From contig JAEWBU010000303.1 of NCBI GenBank assembly GCA_023390985.1, forward strand, positions 1 through 5,656: 5,656 nt of DNA. Reading direction: 5' to 3'. This DNA is from Pseudomonadota bacterium (GTDB lineage: Bacteria > Pseudomonadota > Gammaproteobacteria > Burkholderiales > Burkholderiaceae_C). Below the pieces are notes generated by a model. The model was not told the origin of the DNA. It did no database searches and saw only the letters and a program-made list of their open reading frames with translations. A program made the position numbers and the translations under genes. Shown one piece after another: positions 5,349-5,656 of this stretch. How positions within the stretch are numbered: the stretch's first letter is position 1; the number at the start of each line of letters is the position of its first letter.

Positions 5349-5656
5349 TCAGCGGTGGTGGGTCTTCATGGCGCGTTCCACCTCGCGCTTGCCCTCGCGG
5401 TCCTTGATGACGTGGCGCTTGTCGTGCTCGGCCTTGCCCTTGGCCAGCGCGACCTCGCACTTCACCCGGCCGCCCTTCCAGTGCAGGTTGATCGGCACCA
5501 GGGTGTAGCCCTTCTGCTCGACCTTGCCGATCAGGCGCCGGATCTCGTCCTTGTGCATCAGCAGCTTGCGGCTGCGGATGCTGTCGGGGTTGACATGGGT
5601 GGAGGCGGTCTTCAGCGGGTTGATCTGGCAGCCGATGATGAAGAGCTCGCCGTTCT
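5349..5656 (-). CDS. smpB: SsrA (tmRNA)-binding protein SmpB, 5'-truncated by window edge
   Basis: SmpB binds tmRNA and places it in the A site of stalled ribosomes, with its C-terminal tail entering the empty mRNA channel, to start trans-translation. About 101 C-terminal residues of the usual 150-160 are visible; the frame continues past the right edge, so the Met at 5558 (MHKDEIRRLIGKVEQ) is internal. Preceding it in the same frame are NGELFIIGCQINPLKTASTH and NPDSIRSRKLL. Family hallmarks are IGCQI, ASTHVNPDSIRSRKLLMH, GKVEQKGYTLVPINLHWKGG, VKCEVALAKGKAEHDKR and the basic tail IKDREGKREVERAMKTHHR. The tail has Gly where many bacteria carry Trp (DREW in E. coli); I believe this is a lineage trait of Comamonadaceae-type SmpB. 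No intrinsic terminator is seen after the TGA at 5349-5351 before the next promoter. Confidence 0.96.
   Translation of the reverse strand, partial: NGELFIIGCQINPLKTASTHVNPDSIRSRKLLMHKDEIRRLIGKVEQKGYTLVPINLHWKGGRVKCEVALAKGKAEHDKRHVIKDREGKREVERAMKTHHR

Noticed and set aside
5266..5460. Upstream extension of the lipoprotein open frame
   Set aside because: It would overlap smpB, lacks a ribosome site and would bury the signal peptide inside the protein.

Overview
The window reads as a chromosomal segment of a GC-rich betaproteobacterium. Third codon positions are strongly G/C. The TypA/BipA and SmpB protein sequences resemble those of Burkholderiales, most like the Comamonadaceae group (Ramlibacter/Variovorax/Acidovorax-type); this placement is from remembered family resemblance, not a search. 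Nothing looks phage-, plasmid- or transposon-derived: no integrase, transposase, CRISPR array, tRNA or rRNA was seen.

Layout. (1) 1-1428, + strand: the 3' three quarters of typA/bipA, a ribosome-associated translational GTPase; its N-terminal nucleotide-binding motifs lie outside the window. (2) 1429-1553: a gap holding an inverted pair of a 29-bp dispersed palindromic repeat plus a half copy. (3) 1554-2426 and 2423-3484, + strand: a ten-helix EamA/DMT-family transporter whose stop overlaps (ATGA) the start of a 3-hydroxyisobutyryl-CoA hydrolase-like crotonase-fold enzyme. (4) 3500-5265, - strand, convergent with the previous pair: read 5' to 3', a small COG4315/PF03640-type secreted lipoprotein, an ECF sigma factor (GTG start) and a membrane-anchored anti-sigma factor overlapping the sigma gene by ATGA. 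(5) 5349-5656, - strand: the C-terminal two thirds of smpB, the tmRNA-binding protein, running off the right edge.

How the genes work together. typA and smpB are housekeeping translation genes that bracket two accessory units. The most interesting unit is lipoprotein - ECF sigma - anti-sigma. Upstream of the lipoprotein gene is a good match to the ECF promoter pattern (GGAAT, 17 bp, CGTT) placed about 25-30 nt before the start codon, with an A-tract where an UP element would sit. This predicts an autoregulated envelope-response operon in which the sigma factor drives its own gene, its inhibitor and the lipoprotein. A perfect 8-bp alternating-CG hairpin between the lipoprotein and sigma genes could tune the ratio of the products. 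The signal sensed and the role of the lipoprotein cannot be read from the sequence. The transporter/hydrolase pair suggests handling of a valine-catabolism or related acyl-CoA/amino-acid metabolite, but the transporter substrate is unknown.
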